Numbered from the stretch's first letter, positions 45,621 to 56,759 are shown. The stretch: DNA of 58,000 nucleotides from Adiantum capillus-veneris (GCA_014529385.2 CM043960.1:124665543-124723542), one strand, 5' to 3'. Program-made: numbers and translations. Notes: generated from the letters alone by a model not told the origin.

Positions 45621-45902
45621 AATCTTAGCCGTCGAATCATGCGGTGAACTGGGGGTGAACTAGGGGTGGGTGAACTAAGGGCGGATAAACTAGGGTGTGA
45701 TCATGTGCCATGCTAACATGGACAGTGACACGCGCTAACGTGGTGGCAGGGCATTCGTGTGGCAACCAAGAGGTGTTCGATCCACACCACGCGAGGCGAG
45801 TGAACTAGGGGTGAACTAGGGGTAAACTTGGAGCGCCATTTTTGCTCAGAGTTCACCCTTAGTTCACTCCCTAGTTCACCGAGTCGACGGACGGCTAAGA
45901 TT
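45621..45902. mobile_element. Fold-back element (MITE-like) with a tRNA-like core
   Basis: AATCTTAGCCGTC at 45621 is the exact reverse complement of GACGGCTAAGATT ending at 45902. Inward of both ends are matching arms built from repeated GGTGAACTAGGG units. The core (45732-45795) runs CGCG to CGCG and includes GTGGTGGCAGGGCA and GGTGTTCGATCC, close to polymerase III A and B boxes. No target duplication was found, so the transposon class is open. Confidence 0.65.
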
Positions 45903-46136
45903 GCATTGCGATTCCCGTTTCTCTTTCCCACCATAGATCCTCCTTTGCTAGAGCCGTGCCATATAATGACGAGGCCCTACTAGCACACTCACACTGTGAC
46001 GTTTTACTCTGGAGAAGAAACCGCAAGGTGCCCACCACTGTCAATGAAAATGCAACACTTGTCGTGACTAGAAGAATTGACAGGTAGAAAGCGGGCGACA
46101 CGTTATGCGAATCGTGGCAAGAGGCGAGTGGGTGCG

Positions 46137-46142
46137 TATAAA
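46137..46142 (+). promoter_or_regulatory. TATA box of the 74-codon gene
   Basis: TATAAA in GCGTATAAAGGGGG lies 229 bases upstream of the ATG. Transcription would start near 46170, giving a leader of about 200 bases with no upstream ATG. Confidence 0.6.
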
Positions 46143-46257
46143 GGGGGCAGGAATCCAAGCACAGTCATCCACTGCAAGGTATATAGAAGCGAGAGAGACT
46201 AATAGCGAAGACTGCGACACCAAGCGCAAGAGCGAGCACGCACCATTGAACAGCAAC

Positions 46258-46260
<3 letters not shown>

Positions 46261-46353
<93 letters not shown>
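46261..46353. repeat. (CT)n(GT)n(GA)n in the 5' leader
   Basis: (CT)16 at 46261-46293, (GT)n at about 46298-46340 and (GA)n at 46341-46352 lie between the inferred transcription start and the ATG. CT-rich leaders are common in plant genes. The Cys-Val repeats in other frames are artefacts. Confidence 0.95.
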
Positions 46354-46370
46354 TGGGCGCTTGGAGGAAG

Positions 46371-46595
46371 ATGGGCGGCGTTCCTTTCTGCGTAGAGTGC
46401 GGCACGACTGACAACCCCTGCAGGTGCAAGGTGGTGGGTCCCACGCTGGGGCTGGTGTGCATGCTGGTGGCTGCGGTGGTGGAGTGGCCTGTGGGCGCCG
46501 TGGTCTACCTCTTCCACCACCACAAAGGCCGCCGCATCATGTCCCATCCCGTCTCCGTCGTCTACCCCTCAGTGAAAAACTCCATCCCCATCTGA
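46371..46595 (+). CDS. Small conserved Cys-rich membrane protein, function unknown
   Basis: A complete 74-codon gene. I chose ATG 46371 because it is the first ATG after the inferred transcription start and has a favourable context (GGAAGATGG); the longer open frame only reads through a microsatellite. The N-terminus has a CVEC...CRC cluster (C-x2-C-x7-C-x-C) that could bind metal. Residues about 21-48 form one hydrophobic membrane segment with a central EWPVGAVVY. A basic stretch HHHKGRR and a conserved-looking tail ending in IPI follow. The gene is GC-rich, unlike the surrounding elements, which supports a real host gene. From memory, similar short proteins exist across land plants without an assigned function; I cannot confirm this by search. 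Confidence 0.85.
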   Translation: MGGVPFCVECGTTDNPCRCKVVGPTLGLVCMLVAAVVEWPVGAVVYLFHHHKGRRIMSHPVSVVYPSVKNSIPI

Positions 46596-48371
46596 AAATC
46601 TAATCCCCCGCCCCCAACTAACCATTCTTTGTATACTTGTAGGTTCATTTCGCCATTTCTCACAATAATTGGCCCTCTCCTCTGTACATCTTGAACTCAA
46701 CCCCAACCCCCTAGTTAAAAGAGACATTAAATGTCATTAGAATATTCCAAACAAAACAAAAACATATGCCCCTCTCTCTCTCCCTCCCTCAAATTCAATA
46801 TCAATAGAAATATATTTTCCAAGAGCCTCTGACTGACAATCTCATGGTTTGCTTCAAAATGTTAGCATGGGTGAGTAATGGTAAGCTTATGTAATTACAT
46901 TGTGGATTTACAGAAATTGCCTTGTCACACCATCGTTTGGACTAGCTATAGCCACACAGTCATAGGTTTTCCTTGCGAAAGTCTTAACCACCTCCAAAAG
47001 AGGTTGTTGTCTTTCTATGGTAAACACATACTCATCTTACAATTTCTGAGAGAGAATATAAAACAAGTTTTCTCCCTATATCTATCTTTCATATAAGTTG
47101 AATGACAAAAGTGATTGGGATGACATGATTTTGCTCTTATCTTTGTCTTCATATGCTTTTGTTTCCTTTTCCATGCCGTGATTCAAAACAGTTGTGCATC
47201 ATGTGCAAGCCCGTGATCTTATAATATCTTATATCTGGCCACAAAGTAGTAAGGTCTTTGTGCCTTAAATTGTGAAGCAGCACTATCTAACATCACCCAA
47301 TGATGATGCAAACAAAATCCTTGTTTCTTTAGCCACTTGTCGCGAAGCATAAAACAATATTACACAAATACTGTATCATGTTGCTTGTCATCTGATATGT
47401 GAAAATGCAATGTCTTCTATTGCATCTCTTACATAGGTAATTTGCACAAGTATTTGTGACATGGGTCGACCACTTATGCATGGACCGAATTTCATTGTGA
47501 ATTTCGAAAAACTAAAACAAAAGCACTGCTAGAAAATTAAGCAAGTACTCCTTACACTATTGGCAGGAGATGAAGTTATGCTTGATGAAATTTGTGAGGT
47601 GAGCTAATAAAAACCAATCACATAGCTCGGACTCTAGATGTGCCACAATAGAGCTCGGAATTGCTAGTCCCAACCATTGCATCATGGAAATATTGTAAGA
47701 GAGTGTACAAGAGATACTCACCTTGGCCATAACAAACATTAAAGCGTTGGGAGAAAGGAATCATTTAATGAACAAACCACGCAAAATGCAAAGTGAATGG
47801 CGCTTATAGACAACTTGCTTGCTAATTGCTCATAATATTACCAACAAATGTGCCATGTTTGAAGATTCAAAGTTGATCACATTGCCGTCAAGGTCGGAGT
47901 TGAGGGGTAGTGCATTCCAACCATCCATTGACTCGTGTTTACTAAGCGTAATCAAGGTTGCATGCATCACATTTGCAACACGTCACTCTTGACGAAAGAT
48001 CTGTTAGTGACCGTTCCCTTGTAATGCATGTTTTCCCATGGCTCCCTGCCTCCGCTGATCACCACGCAATCACTTGCATTAGAGGAAATGGTCCTACCCC
48101 ATGAACGTCAAACATGCCATCTTCCTCTCTGAAGCTGGTGGTTAGCCTTCCACTTCTACGGACACTGAACAACTTCTAGATAGAGCAAGTTTACACTCTC
48201 CGCAATTAGTAGGATTCTTCAATCGGCTCCTCTAGGGCATTAGAAGAGCACCGCCCTGCTTTGTTGAGACAATGGGCACGCATGGCTACGTTCTGAAGTG
48301 TCACAAGGTCAAATTACCTCACATTAATTGCCATCGGCCCGATTCATTCTCCATGACTCCAACACACCACC
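46596..48371. other. Intergenic DNA, no supported gene
   Basis: It starts with the 3' region of the 74-codon gene (AATAATT near 46664 is a possible weak polyadenylation element). No domain or repeat is recognised in the rest. Confidence 0.5.
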
Positions 48372-48373
48372 CT

Positions 48374-48505
48374 GAGCTTGGAGTCCTTGTGCATATGTTT
48401 TGGTTTGTATGTGGCTCCTTGAGAGGAAAAGACCACCTTGAGCTTGGAGTCCTTGGGCATATGTTTTGGTTTGAATGTGGCTCCTTGAGAGGAAAAGCTG
48501 ATCCG
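48374..48505. repeat. 66-bp tandem duplication
   Basis: GAGCTTGGAGTCCTTG(T/G)GCATAT recurs at 48374 and 48440. The unit is exactly 22 codons, so open frames on both strands survive, but none shows a known domain. Confidence 0.88.
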
Positions 48506-48892
48506 AGGATCCTCAAAGACCCCTAGAACGCAACAATGCAAATCTCTCTTTTCTCAACGAGAAGAAGAGTTTATACATCGCAGGAAACTATCAAAGAGAG
48601 AGAGAGAGATTTTATTAGCATCGTCAGAGGTCATAACCTATAGGACCAAAGATACTTGTAATGTACTATATGCGGGGCTGATAAGTGATTCTCGATACTC
48701 AAGGATCATGGTGGGGAATCGCAATCGACCACCCCCACTCTGGCTGGAAGAGAAAAGTGTGTAGGTCTAAGTCATGGCTGAATTTGTGAGGGAAGCAAGA
48801 TCGGATGTGAGCAAAGCTGAGCACTCTGATAGTGTGTGGTACTAAGACTCGTACTTGCAGCGAGCATAATGCGCATAGTCAATGGGGCCCTT

Positions 48893-48937
<45 letters not shown>

Positions 48938-49922
48938 CTCATGAAAGAAGAAAAAGTAGCTAGCGACTGTTTTCAGAAATCAACTCCAAACTGATATACC
49001 ATGTCACTGGAAAGAAAACTAGTGTCAAGCTTGGCATAAAGATGAAGCATCCAAAGCCCAAAATATCCAGATCTTTACCTTGGAATGTTATCAAAATTGT
49101 ACCTTCTAAAGCCCAAAAAGCAAGTTTCTGTTCACCACAAAAGGTTCTATTTGCATATAAACCAACATGGAACAGCTGGACTATATGGCAAAAAAATCAA
49201 ACACAAACCATTTTGGAGGAGGCTCGGCAAGATGATTACATCACAAAGCATGGGCCATGAATGCAAATTCCTAAACAGAACACAAGACCCTCTTAACCAT
49301 CCCATCACAAAGAAACTTGACAATACCTTTGCCGGTCTGGATTAGTACTGAGTGCATACCTAACAAGAGGGACAAATTATGTGACCTTACCTTCAGAGAA
49401 GGAATTAAAGAAGCATGAAACCTCAAATAGCAAGTGTATACTATGCTATGACCACACCGGAAACAGCAGGACTATCCTACAGAACTAACACTTATACCAT
49501 GCAAGGACATCCATCAAGCTGCTAAAGATCAAGGTGCAATTCACCATATTCTCCACTGGACTCTCCATGACATTTGAGCTTCTCCGTTACAGCATCAATA
49601 TTTACAAATTTTGAAGACACGGAGTTTGAATACCCTTTCACTCAAAAGAGGTAACACCCAGAGACCACTTATGGTACAATTTTAAATGGTGTCGTGCAAG
49701 TAACAGATGCATTTGGCAAAAGTTCCACCTCAAATGGCCCCAAGGGAGCACAATTCAAATTTAAGGAGCAAGATATTTGTCCATAGGCACAAAATCTCCA
49801 ACATAAAAAACTTTTGCTGCCGAGCTAAAAATAAATAAATCTTCTATACACCTGACCTCATCATCCTTTTTCAAAGAAAACAGCTTAAAGCTCTCCTCAA
49901 GATAGCTTTTGTTGGAAGCACT
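48506..49922. other. Intergenic DNA and 3' region of the ataxin-10-like gene
   Basis: Contains (GA)n at about 48595-48608 and (GT)n(GA)n at 48896-48936. The part next to 49922 is the likely 3' untranslated region of the minus-strand gene. No other feature was found. Confidence 0.5.
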
Positions 49923-50911
49923 TCAGCCATCCTTAGAAGGCATATTGACCAGCTTCGGCCGCCCTAGTTTAGGATCTACCTCCACTTTATAACCCATCTC
50001 AGCCAATTCAGTGGGCGTAAGAGAGCCTCTCATCTGCAGTTCTGAAAGTTCTTTAGAGTTCTCAATGTTGTTATCTACCAGATTCCGTACAGCCCACAAA
50101 CCCCACTCCCTGAGAAATGGATTTGCTTCATCCGTAACACATTGCTGCAACAACAAAAACAGGCCACCTAAATGTCTCACTTCATCCTGCACAGCCCGAT
50201 TTTGATATGCAGCATTGCCAATTACAGCTACAAGATCTCTGCGGTATCCTCGGTAAGGAAGGGTAGCAGTGGTTGCATTTAAAGGATCCTTTGCATAACC
50301 TATAATCAGTTGTAAACCTTCTTGAGTGTCTTTTCCATTGTGTTCATGGCCACTATCATGCGCATTGCTACGCTGCATAGCTCTAACGATCAGCTCCGGA
50401 GGCCCGAGTTTTTTGAGAAGCTCTATGCATAACTCGATCACCCCATCTTCCAGAAGCTTCCCTACAACTGAAGACCGACCAAATCTGCTACCTGATTTCT
50501 GATCCCCACAATCAAAACCAGAAAGAACTTTGAATAACTCAAGAGTGTACCCTAGCACATCAATAACAGGGATTCCGCAAGGTCCAGTAGCATGAGCCAC
50601 TGCACTTGAGGTCGTAAGGAGTGAGGTGAAGTAGGCATGTGAGGCATATCTTAGAATCTGTGCTAGAAACTCGATTATCGCCAGCACGTCAATCTTACTA
50701 TTTTGAACAATGTCATGGGAATGCTCTTCACCTAGGACATCAAGAAGGCAGCTTAGCAAAGTAGCCTGCTCAGTTGTAAACTGACACTCTGGAATGCTCT
50801 CCTCAGATGGACCTTGTAGACTTCTAAAAAGAAGTGGCACAAGAGACTTTTCAGAACAAAGATCCAATGTAAGGAGACATATCCAATCACTGTCACTGCC
50901 ACAGAGAGCCC
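49923..50911 (-). CDS. Ataxin-10-like protein, last exon
   Basis: The open frame encodes about 329 residues from GALCGSDSDWICLL to the stop at 49923-49925. It is an alpha-helical armadillo-type region. The last 120 residues match the ataxin-10 domain: GYRRDLVAVIGNAAYQNRAV, then LLQQCVTDEANPFLREWGLW and AVRNL. This is the domain of animal ATXN10 and of its plant homologue. The exon starts at 50911, just after a 3' splice site: a T-rich tract then TTTTATAG. The open frame continues to 50975 only because the intron end happens to be open; its first 21 residues are therefore not protein. Upstream exons would lie to the right on the minus strand, but none is recognisable before the retroelements, so the first intron is very long or the gene is truncated. 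Confidence 0.88.
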
Positions 50912-51050
50912 CTATAAAAGCAAAAAAAAAAAACATCAATTCACTGAGGCAGATGATTAAATCAATGGCATCCAACGCCCTAATAGTACCAAAAAAAATA
51001 ATGCATTAAGGGTTGACTTCTTCGGCCTACAAATCCTAAGATTCTTCATA
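50912..51050 (-). other. 3' end of the ataxin-10-like intron
   Basis: The minus strand shows a pyrimidine-rich stretch, with a T run interrupted by G, directly before ATAG at 50912-50915. This is a good plant acceptor site. No branch point was assigned. Confidence 0.65.
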
Positions 51051-51099
51051 ATGGAGAATGCTATGTGGTGCCATCTACTCAAAAAATATTATGCTTACC

Positions 51100-51294
51100 C
51101 TATGACTTCGCATTTCAGAAAAATCGGGCATTCTCATACTCATACTGGTGACTTCGTTATTATATTGCCCCCGAATCTTTCACAGATCCCTTTGAGATCC
51201 ATTCGATTCTATTCATGCAAAAGCTCTTCATATCGTGAGGATTCGAACCATGGCTGCGACATTACAAACTATTCATCGCTCTGACCATCCCAAC
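51100..51294 (-). mobile_element. tRNA-derived SINE candidate
   Basis: On the minus strand GGATGGTCAGAGCG (51277-51290) fits a polymerase III A box and GGTTCGAATCC (51239-51249) is a perfect B box, 27 bases apart. The acceptor arms do not pair (GTTGGGA versus TCACGAT), so it is not a working tRNA gene. A tRNA-unrelated body follows to about 51100; its end is not defined. It lies in the intron or flank of the ataxin-10-like gene. Confidence 0.6.
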
Positions 51295-51299
51295 CAGAG

Positions 51300-53340
51300 C
51301 TGCTTGGTGCCGCGCAATTGAAGCCTCACATATATTTTCTAAAAATCCCTGCGCCTGTCCTACCCTCCACGCCTGGAGCCCTTCATGCTCTGCCCCACCT
51401 TCGTTTCGCCCTTACCTTGCGCCTCCTGCCTGCGCCCCTTGCTCGACGCAGCACGGCCCCTTTACCCTCCTGAGAGTGCTCGCATCTTCAGAGATTCTTA
51501 TAACTTACGATTTTTTTGAAATCGTAGAGAGGAGACACCTTTTTTCATCCAAGATGAATAAATAATTCCACTGTCAAGATACTTAAATGATGAGTGAATT
51601 CAGGGACAACTACTCCTTGTTAAGGGACAACTACCATAACACCAGGCCCTTTAACTCTAGCATATAGAAAATGTCACACGACTTTGGGCCTTTGGGCTGT
51701 GGCCTGCTAAGAGATGTCACAACATGTACTTCGCCGACAAATATAGCTTTTCAGAAAGCTACTGGCATTCAATTTCTCTAGCTAAGCCAGCAGTCTGTTG
51801 GTCATGTTTGGTAGAATAATTTTCTTCCTGGAGGTAAAATCAGATGACCTCCAATCAAACAACAACAGCAATGACAAAAATCAGATAGTCTCTACAGACA
51901 CAAAGATTACAATATGCAGGCCCATGATATCCTGATGATATGAAGTCACCAATTTTGGCCATTGCAGGGCTGATCTGCAACTGTCACCGATTTGACCCAT
52001 AGCTATGGACGGGGCTGAATATCAGCAAAAGTTGAATATTTAACAGGAACAACTTGAGAAGCTGCACGAGAATCTGTTGCTTGTGAAGCTACAAGGGCAT
52101 GACCTGTACAGAGCGCCCAGGAGAAGGGAAGCTGGCAGAGCATGCAGGGCAACCCATAGCTTAGCAAAAGATCCAGAGAGAGGAAGGCTACTGGTCATGC
52201 ACAATGCCTAGCAGGTGCTGGTATCTTGGAGGTCCAGGGTTGCCACGGAAACCCTAGCAGACAACTTGAAATTCCTTGGAACATCTTTCAATAAGTGTCT
52301 TTTCTCAAGCTGATAACCTTAGAGGTCCAGTGTGATTGCTATGTCTTGGGACTACCATCACCGCCACAAGAACACTGTCTGTCGAGGCTTGTTTCAACTA
52401 TTCAAGAGCTTACGGACCATGATGCAATCGGCTACAACCTTCTGGAAGAAATCTAACCCTAATCTTGGTGTAGGTTTCAGGATGGAAAGTCAGTCGCCTA
52501 CTTGTCTGGTGATCCTGTTTGGAATTTATTTGAAATGGATGGTATCTGTTTTGAACCTGTCTTGGGCTAGAGCAGCTACCTATCCGATGGGTTGCAGATT
52601 GATGAGTCAGTTGCACTTTTGTACCAGATTGTGGATTGAGGATGACAGAGGGGGATTTGCTCCCTTCTTGAAGCAGAGGATGTTCCATGATTTTTCATTT
52701 TCCATATAAGGATGTGCACTGATGGGAGCTGCTTTTGCCGTTTCTATAGCGATCTCGATCGAGCAAGCCAAGCAGCGTTCTCCCCCTTTCACTTCTATGC
52801 ACGACTGCTGCCGCCATCGCTTGGCCTTGAGTTCCTACTCAAGGGCCAGAAAGTTCACAGGTACTGGATTGGCTAGCGGCTAATCCCCCGCAGGCACAGG
52901 TGAATTCGGAGAGGTTTCACGCCAGAAATCTCGTCCGATTCAAAGGGCAAGGAGCCCTACAGGTGCGGGAGCTCGAGGAAGCGACCGGCACGCAAAACGG
53001 AGCCCGAAACAGTAAATTACAGCCTGCTGTGTATTTTTGCAGGTTTAGGGTTTTGGTTCTAAACGGACCCTAATACCCCCAAGAGGTTCGGGGACGCGAG
53101 GGGACCGCTGTACAGGTGATCTGGCGCATTTTCAGGGCTGAAAACAGAGAATTCAGCGTGCTGCAGATTCTCGTCAGGTCTTGCAAAGTGCCCGTATGCG
53201 TCGGGAAAGTCACTTAATGCGTGGGAATACTGACCGTGAAGGGTTCTAGTACAGCTATGTTGCCGAAATCGGGCCAGAACAGTTGAAATTCAGCCAAGGT
53301 TGTGCGGGGCAGCTTGTAAGGAACCACAACGTTTATTCCC
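51300..53340. other. Unassigned DNA (possible intron)
   Basis: Both strands were searched for exons of the ataxin-10-like gene and for retroelement motifs; none is convincing. 51350-51480 is notably C-rich on the plus strand. Confidence 0.45.
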
Positions 53341-53400
53341 TCTTTTAAACAATAAAGAAATACCGAAAGGGGCGCCTAAGTTAGGGGCCAGTCTGGTGTC
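53341..53400 (+). repeat. LTR-like motif shared with the G5 LTR
   Basis: AATACCGAAAGGGGCGCC at 53359-53376 is identical to 56591-56608 in the G5 LTR. Both follow an AT-rich stretch and precede CAGTCT(T/G). This suggests an eroded plus-strand LTR of a related element. Confidence 0.45.
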
Positions 53401-54946
53401 GGTCTTTTCATACATGTGCAACCTAGCAGCCTGTATCCCTTTCCCTTTTGTTGTGTCTTGAAAGTACAGGTAAAGTGGGCGACAAATTAAATGGGTGAAA
53501 GCAAATAAGGTTTAAGTCTAAAGTCTACCGCCCTTTTTGGATTGAACAGGCCGGTTTCGGGGGGGGGGGGTAGAAACTACCCCTTGTATACCCTTAAAGG
53601 CCAAGGAAATTTAAAGGCTCTTGCCTCGGCAATCGCGCATGAACACACACAACTGTACATTGGTCAATTGAAAATCCCACTAGTGGGGCATAACATACTG
53701 CCATAGGGAAGAGAGAGGGCAGTGCGTAGCGTGCAGGGCATCACTCTTGGCACCGCACTGTACATAGGAGGGAAAGCAAGCACTCCATAGCTCTTAACCT
53801 GTGACAGAAACTTGCAAAATGAGCCTCTCAGCTATAAATTCAGCGCCACTTCTTCCTTGAGGAGGCAAGTGCACAGAAATGTGCCACTTGGCACATTTAC
53901 AAGCATTTTCCCGTTTTGGGTTCGCCGCTTAAAAATATCATGACCGGTTGCCCAGTTGACTTCGCGGCAGAGTAATAAAATGTTCCCCTTGTCATTCCCG
54001 AGGTAATGACACGAACACATTTTCAAGTCCCAAAATAGCAGTTCCCTAAATTTTAGGAGATGCTGCCATTGTATCTTTTTAGGTCATCCGACCCTCTTTG
54101 TACACTGCAGCCACACCCAGAACTGAAATGTAGCCTTTGTAGCAAAGGATTCCACTTTGGCTAGTTAATGACCCCACTTGGCTAACCATAGTCCTTGTCC
54201 AACCTTAGTGCTCTCTTGCCCTCAAGCCTGGACTCTCTCTGAACAGTTCCACACTAGCTATGCAATGCAGGGCAGTTAGATTTCCCGAGGGGCGTTTTCC
54301 AAAAAGTGGAAATAAATAAATAATAGGAAAGAAATCAACAAAAAGGATAGATAGTAGTCACACGCTGGTGACATACCCCCCTCTTGAAATCTCAAACGTC
54401 CTCGTTTGCATCTATGTCGTACATGCTCACAGTCAACACTGATGTATTCAACACCTGTCAACACATGTACGACATATACATGCTCATTGTCAACCCTGGT
54501 GTATTCAACACCTCGTCGACACATGTATTGCCTGCGTGTGAACCCTGTTCCAATGACATAGTGGTAGCTTCGCACTCTGCCATTGCTTTGAGTCACTAAC
54601 TTTCCAATGACAAAATGGTAGCCCCACATTTAGCCACTGTCTTTTAGTACACGTTGGATCCCGTAACACTTTCGAGCATACCCAAACCGACAGTTTAAGA
54701 ATGCAGTTACACATGTACCATTTAATAGAAGCAATTACTGTATTCTTGACAAACTGACAAGGAATACTCACTTCTATAGCACCAAGCACACTTTTGGACA
54801 TTCCATAAGAGCAATTGCCAAACTGACAATCTGTACAGCTCTAAGATTCATGTAACAGGTATTTCATTTAAGCTCACTTTAAATACCATGTACATCATTT
54901 CTTTCAGAAGCCATTGTCACACCGACAATCCATGTAGCTTTGAAAG
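53401..54946 (-). repeat. G4 3' untranslated region and start of its 3' LTR
   Basis: On the minus strand the purine tract AAGAGGGGGGTA (near 54374-54386) precedes TGTCACC at 54373, marking the LTR start. The far end of the LTR is not defined. Within the untranslated part, TGTTGAATACA(C/T)CAG(G/T)GTTGAC occurs twice about 70 bases apart near 54415-54510. A run of 12 G lies at 53559-53570. Confidence 0.55.
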
Positions 54947-56209
54947 TCATGGGGTCAAGGTAGGTTGCAAATCGAAGGCTTCAAGGTAAAGTGATAACAC
55001 AGTTGGTGACTCTGCAAGTTCACCTTCTTCCATCCACTTAGCATCCATTGGTGGATAGTTTCTGAACTTCACCAAGTAACGCCTAGCAACCTTGCCTTTC
55101 ACTTCTCTTTCTTTATGTGCCAAAATCTGTTCCGGGACCAAGATCTCGTCAAGTTCCTCGACTTCCGGCTGATCTTCAGCTGGCATATCCTCTCGCACAT
55201 CACCCACATAGGGTCTGAGAAGACTCACGTGAAACGGATTGTGAATCTTCCAACTCTCAAGCAATTTCAGCCTATATGCAACATCACTAATTATGTCGCA
55301 CACTTAAAAAGGCCCATAGTAACGCGTGCTGAGCTTTGGAAACAATCTTTCCTTGCCCTTCATCTTCTTTAACCTTGCCTTTTCAAAGCGCAGAAGCACC
55401 CAATCACCAAGTGACGATCAGCTGCTTTCTTTTGCTTTGCCTGAGTCTTTTCTAAGGCCACTTTGACCTTCTTGTACATTTCATCCATGTCCTGAACATA
55501 CTTATCTGCTTCAAATATCTTGTCCTTTGTATGCAGTATGGGAGGAACTTTCTTGCCACCTTCAACTATCTCAAAAGGTGCCTTGTCAGTTGATGAATGC
55601 ACTGTATTATTGTACGCATACTCCACCAATGGCAAATATTGCTCCCACTTTCCTTTATGCTCTGACACGTAGCACTTCAGCAGATCTACGACAATAGAAT
55701 TTGCCTCTTCTGACTTCCCATTTGTTTGAGGATGAAATGACGAAGAGAATTTGAGTGTTGTGCCCATATTCTCAAACAAGACTCTCCAGAACAAACTTGT
55801 CATGCGTGGATCACGGTCGCTAACAATCGACTGTGGCATGCCATGATACTTGAAAATATTGCTCATAAACAAGCGTGCCATCTGATCTGGCTTTATCTTC
55901 TTCCTGACACGAATAAAATGAGCGTGCTTGCTGAATCTGCAAATGATGGTCCAAATACTATCGTTTCCTGTCTACGTTCTCGGAAGATCAAAGATAAAAT
56001 CCATAGCAATACTTTCCCATGGTTTATCTCGAATAGGTAGTGGTTGCAAAAACCCTGGTGCCTTTTGCCTGTCAAACTTGACCTTCTGGCATATTATGCA
56101 TTCTCGCACAAAGGCATCCACATCTCTTCTCAATGTAGGCCAGTAGAAGAATGTCTCAACCGCTTTAACTATAGCATCGATACCACGATGCCCGGCATAC
56201 GGTGGGACA
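54947..56209 (-). pseudogene. G4 chromovirus integrase and chromodomain
   Basis: Minus-strand coding of a gypsy polyprotein's C-terminal part. The integrase zinc-binding end (GHRGIDAIVKAVETF and CIICQKVKFDRQK, 56200-56060) is followed by the core (AMDFIFDLP; SDRDPRMTSLFW; HPQTNGKSEEAN; 55369-55881) and the C-terminal beta domain. After a frameshift near 55407 and a TAA at 55304-55306, where Gln is expected, the frame continues at 54947-55303. There VARRYLVKFRNYPPMDAKWM is a clear chromodomain, which in chromoviruses guides integration to modified chromatin. The element is cut at 56209 by G5, so RT, protease and gag lie beyond G5. Confidence 0.92.
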
Positions 56210-56746
56210 TGTCACAAAGTGATGACGTGGCGGACAGCAGAAACCCTAATTTCTGCCAAAAACCCTAAAATTCCTGCAAACCCTAATTTCTGCCAGAAAC
56301 CCTAATTTCCGAAAATCGCGGAGGCTATAAAATTTTTTTTTAAAAATGAAATGATGAGCGACGCGAATTTTGCTTTTTTTTTATATAAAAAAAGAAAAAA
56401 AAGACTCTCGAAAGAGAGAGAGAGGACTACTGCTTTTGATTTTAAAAGCTTTTGGGGCTCTGCTTTTGGGCATCCCTTGTAACCTTTAAATAAGTGGTGA
56501 GGGCCTCACTTCTCAGAGGATCTGGACGCAGAGTCTGAGAGTGAAACCCTAGCCACTCTCTTGTACTTTGATCTGATTAATATAAAAAGCAATACCGAAA
56601 GGGGCGCCAGTCTTTGGGACAAATATCTCTAGGCACGGAACTCCGCCGGGCCAGTGCAAATCTATTGTGATCTGTGAATTGTTTTGAAGTGGTTATTTGG
56701 TGCTTTCGCGGTTGATTCTTGACTTGGAGTGTGCAAGTCTGTTACA
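56210..56746 (+). repeat. G5 5' LTR
   Basis: 537 bp, TGTCACAAAG...CTGTTACA. It has a TGACGTGG motif at 56223-56230, four AAACCCTAA telo-boxes (56241-56305), a GAGAGA tract (about 56416-56425) and TATAAAA at 56581-56587. Confidence 0.85.
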
Positions 56747-56747
56747 G

Positions 56748-56759
56748 TGGTATCAGAGC
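56748..56759 (+). promoter_or_regulatory. G5 primer-binding site
   Basis: TGGTATCAGAGC, one base after the LTR end; an exact initiator-Met complement. Confidence 0.93.

Noticed and set aside
50912-50975. N-terminal 21 residues of the ataxin-10 open frame
   Set aside because: They are a T-rich tract ending in AG, that is, intron sequence before the acceptor site.
51239-51294. Possible functional tRNA gene
   Set aside because: A and B boxes fit, but the acceptor stem does not pair and no terminator run follows at the right place.
53559-53570. Run of 12 G as a regulatory G-quadruplex
   Set aside because: A single G run is equally explained by slippage or assembly error; no second run nearby.
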